From: Cinclus cinclus
Lineage: Eukaryota > Chordata > Aves > Passeriformes > Cinclidae
Assembly: GCF_963662255.1 (NCBI RefSeq)
Contig: NC_085047.1
Coordinates: 93,937,619-94,001,618 of the forward strand
Direction: 5' to 3'
DNA: 64,000 nucleotides
Shown here: positions 60,501-64,000 of the stretch, one piece after another
How positions within the stretch are numbered: position 1 is the first letter of the stretch
Layout: every line of letters begins with the position of its first letter
Program-made: the position numbers and the translations under genes
The notes under the pieces: model-generated
Databases searched by the model: none
Seen by the model: the letters and a program-made list of their open reading frames with translations, nothing else
What the model was told of the DNA's origin: nothing

Positions 60501-63173
60501 GCAGTGTACCAACTGGTAAAGAAAAGGAACTCAGGACTCACAGGTAATAATGTACAGCTGCAAACTACTTCCCCTACTGCCCAGAAACCCTTTATTTTTT
60601 TATTAATATAATGCTTTAATGAATTCCTATGTGCTTTGACGTAGAGTATTTTGAAAGCCCCAGACTTCTGAGAATTGTTCATTCAGTCCTATATGAACCA
60701 CAGTCTGTAGGCTGTGAATGCTGATATATTAAAGGAAATTTAGATATGGAAGTACCCCTGGATTTAGACACATCTTGTAGACAGAGGAAGGAAAGGCAAA
60801 ACGAGTATTAGGAAAGACCAGGAGCTCTGATAACTTGCCTGTTATGAGGAAATTTAGACTTTTTTAGCAGATGCTGCCATCTACAAAGCAGGGTGCTGTG
60901 ATAGGGACACAGGGACTGTAGTCAGCACCCCATGCAAAATGCCTGGCTTCAGAAAGCTGCCCTCAGCTTCCTCAGTGTTGTTTATTCAATATGGGGAGCT
61001 AACAGGAGAGAATTTATCACAGCAGTTAAAAACCACATCCCCAGCAACTACAAAAATTCAGAAATATTGCATACAGGCAATCACACACAACCCAGAATAG
61101 ACTTCTCCTTGCAGCTTAGTTCCCATGGCTTCTTAGTCATCCCCTTTTGTTCTCTTCTTTTAGAAGACATTTATAACACAGCAGTTCTCACCTTTCTCTT
61201 CAACGAGAAACCAGTGGACAAGGCTACCTGGTCCCTATTTTTCATATAGTGTGAATAAGAAAATTCAAATATTTCCAAAACTGCTGCAAAGGAAACCTTT
61301 GAGCATTTTTTGTGTGCTATTTCACAGTAAAACTGCAAGGAAAATTACTTCTGTTAAGCATTCAGACTATTTTTGGGAGAGCTGAAAGTCTTGTTTGAAT
61401 CTTGTTACGTTTTCTTGGCAGCAAATATCTCCCTGCAGAAAGACAACTTACATGTCTATGTAAGCAGTTACTGCCTTGCTGCTTCCCAACTATTTCATCT
61501 ACCTAAAATCAATAGAATTTCCCAAGTGCTTGATCTATCCTGGGAGAATTAATATGGAAATTGCTGCATCTGGAGTCTATAGAAATGAACACTGTTGTCA
61601 CAGCAAAAGAACAAGGGAGATGTGTGCCCTGCAGGTTGGTGTAACCTGGCTAGCACAGGTACAGTGCAGTATGCTCCACGGCAGGAAAATTTCATTGCAC
61701 CCTGGCTAGAAGTGACTGTTGGGATGAACTGTTTCCAGGAAATTGGTACCTGTATTAACTGCTTTCATCTATACCTCTAGATGCATCTTTAACCTGCAGT
61801 GCAAATATTCCTGAGGAACAGGAGTTAGGAGGGGTGCTTGTTTTTATAGTGACATTTTCCGTTGCCATTTTACTTGCCATAGCCAGTGCAAAAAGAGCAT
61901 CATCATATCTAGAGCATCTAAAACATCATGAGCTGTAGGGAAGAGAAAGATGCGTGGAGGAAAAGCAACTGAAGAGCTTTTTTAGAAAATTAGGTGTCCA
62001 TGTTTGTATACAACTGTGAAAGCAGAGTTGTGAAGAGGTACTTTTTCAGTGAATCTGGAAAAGGTGAAAAATGCTTGCATCAGTCTGGAGAGAGAAGAGA
62101 CTTACATAAACTATGGGTTTGAAGCACCTTTTTGTGCATGGGACAAAACCTACTGTGTATTTTACTTTAACCTGCATGGTACAGAGAGCGCACCTTATAG
62201 AATTGTATCACTGGATGTTTATTTTAGTATCAGCCTCAAAAATTAACCTTGTGGAAATTGAGGAAGATACATTAACGACAGAAGCTTCCAAGTGGTCTTT
62301 TGTATTTCCCCCCATATTCCTTCTATATTTTAAACCTCGAATCCTGTTCTCGTTCAATTGTTTAGGCTAGTGCTGAAAAAGCAACGCTTTACCTCTGCTT
62401 TTTGTTATTAAAAAAAAAGTGCTCTCAGAAGCCCTAAATGCTCTATCCAGGTCTTAACAATGATTGTGCTGATTATGACATTCAGCAGTGTTATTTTTCA
62501 CAATGATTCAGGAGTTCAGAAATTATAATTGGCAAAAATAATGGCAACCAGGCAGCTTGTCATTCTAAGTTTCTACCTGAGATTTAGCATAATTTTAGGT
62601 ACCTATGGTACAGCTAAGGGCAAGAAAAATCAAAACAGCGATTTTTGTGAGAACCAAATAGGATTACTGTTGGTTTTCTAGGAAAAGACTTGCATCTAAG
62701 AAGCTTTATCACAAAGCTTCATTGTCACTGTGATTAATAAAGAAATTAGATCAAGTTAGGGAGCAAAGTGAAATGAACATTTTATCAGAGTTGAGCTGCC
62801 ACAACTGGATTGAAATAAATAGACCTGCATTTCTGTATGGATGTTGACTAAAATGTCAGAGATACCAGGAAAAACAGGCCAGCCAAAATTCAGGGTTGAT
62901 AGCTTGAGAGGATAAATGTTACTCACCCTTCCCCAGTGACTTAAGGTCTCTGTAGTAGGTAATATCAGCTTCTTCTCATTCTGGTACTCAGCATCTTCTC
63001 TTACCCACAAATTTGATTTGACTTTGAATATTCTTCTTCTAGGACTTAAAAAAGAGATATTTTCTGAATTTATTTAAAAATTTCTTAGTATTTCTCTCCC
63101 TAAACAGCATGAGCTTTTACCTTCACAGTATAATCCTTAGAACCATACAATTTGTTTATTAACAATGTTTTTA

Positions 63174-63389
63174 CTTACTGGAAAAATGTTCTTCACACAG
63201 AGCATGATCAGTCATTGAACAGGGAAGTGGTCACATCACCGACTGGAGAGAGTTCAATAAAAGAGCCTTGGATAGTTTGGACCATGCTCTCAGGAACATG
63301 GTGTGAGTCTTGGGGCTGTCCTGTGCAAGGCCAGGAGTAGACTCAATGATCCTCATTGATCCTGCTCAGTGTGTTCTATGATGCTGTGA
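63174..63389 (+). mobile_element. CR1 LINE 3'-end fragment
   Basis: Diverged plus-strand CR1: TTACTGGAAAAATGTTCTTC, CATGATCAGTCATTGAACAG, GGGAAGTGGTCACATCACC (family: 'gaacaggctgcccagggaagtggtggagtcacc', with the CTGCCC core deleted), then GACTCAATGATCCTCATTGA and TGTTCTATGATGCTGTG at the tail. The 3' part is of the 'ctcgatgatccttgtgggtcc' type, unlike the copies at 35.9, 46.4 and 51.2 kb. Confidence 0.8.
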
Positions 63390-64000
63390 AATTCTTTACT
63401 TCAATTACAGATAAGAAATGAACAGAATTTTCTTGGCACAAACACAATATTATTCACCAGTTTTTACCAATTTGAATTTATATGATATGTGACATACCCT
63501 GGATAGGACTGGGCTGTTTGACCAAAAGCAGACATGGGCTACCATGATGGGTAATCTGCAGGTCCAGGTTCTGACATCAGTCAGACTATTCCCTGGAAAT
63601 TCCCTGAGCCATGCCTTAAAAGGTTGTTTTTATTTTGGAGATATTTCAGGTGCTTAATGTGTACTAAGCTGTTAAAATATTTCATTAAATAGTTCTCTTT
63701 CCTTCTACCTCATTTGTTAGTGCCAAAATTTCACAGCTGGAGAAGGTTGTTTTTTTTTTTTAATCATGATTTTGAAAGGTAATCCAGCTCTGAGCAGGAA
63801 TAGTCAGCATATCCCCTTAGCCATGGGTTCAGATGCTCTGCACTGACTGCTATTTTGACATTCTTGGGTGGAAATCCATCACTTAATACTCAAACATGAG
63901 ACACACACTGGTTCTCTGGCATGCCTTCGCCTGTGACCATCTGTTGCGGGTGGCACTATGCCCACTCAAAAAATTCCCTGCCAGTTTGAAGAATGCATAG
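63390..64000. other. Non-coding DNA, no gene seen
   Basis: No exon or repeat family recognised up to the window end; only a short T run near 63750. Confidence 0.5.

Larger units (their letters stand above)
51447..63173. other. Non-coding DNA, no gene seen
   Basis: The longest stretch (11.7 kb) without a recognised interspersed repeat. Simple tracts: T16 at 53585, T/G at 56572 and 59269, AAAC at 60481. A pyrimidine-rich block lies at about 56100-56225. ORFs of about 105 codons (57814-58131 minus, 60365-60682 minus, 60932-61249 plus) show no known domain. Opposing ORFs cover parts of 55.9-56.4 kb and 60.4-60.6 kb. Confidence 0.5.

Noticed and set aside
1..64000. Prokaryotic systems, CRISPR arrays, viral genes, tRNA or rRNA genes
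   Set aside because: No supporting pattern was seen; repeats, base composition and lack of long ORFs point to vertebrate nuclear DNA.

Overview
This window looks like an intergenic and/or intronic piece of a vertebrate nuclear genome, most likely a bird. It is A+T-rich and CpG-poor, with scattered simple repeats and short ORFs that look like chance. Its only recognisable interspersed repeats are old, 5'-truncated CR1 LINE fragments, some ending in the ATTCT(A/G)TGATTCT-like tail typical of avian CR1, plus one relic of an ancient MIR/CORE-type SINE. No poly(A)-tailed L1/Alu-like families were seen. Turtle or crocodilian DNA would share some of these traits, so 'bird' is an inference. There are no bacterial operons, RNA genes, CRISPR arrays or intact protein-coding genes. 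All calls come from reading the sequence and from remembered family consensus; no alignment was run.

Layout. About 1-5.1 kb is non-coding and holds the SINE relic near 2.06-2.19 kb and a G-run at 4.85 kb. About 5.14-7.55 kb is the best candidate for part of a gene: a strong 3' splice-acceptor sequence, a short open reading stretch, then about 2.3 kb of A+T-rich sequence ending in canonical poly(A) signals at 7.46 and 7.53 kb. It could be the last exon and 3' UTR of a plus-strand gene whose upstream exons lie outside the window or were not recognised. At 12.98-13.29 kb is the only CpG-dense block, a possible promoter, first exon or regulatory element. From about 14 kb to the end nothing supports coding sequence; the interval holds seven clear CR1 fragments (17.8, 18.9, 35.8, 46.4, 49.7, 51.2 and 63.2 kb), one possible CR1 tail (27.4 kb), a degenerate ~72-bp tandem repeat (33.6 kb), a 19-bp hairpin-forming tandem repeat (31.9 kb), a long (AT)20 tract (21.2 kb) and several T/G- or A/C-rich low-complexity stretches.

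How it works together: no set of genes acting in concert can be described. If the 5-7.5 kb block is a real 3' end, the DNA downstream would be an intergenic region over 50 kb long, possibly carrying regulatory elements such as the CpG-rich block and its surroundings. I found no convincing new biological system. The most useful leads are the unassigned terminal exon, the isolated CpG island, the possibly co-opted SINE and the two structured tandem repeats.
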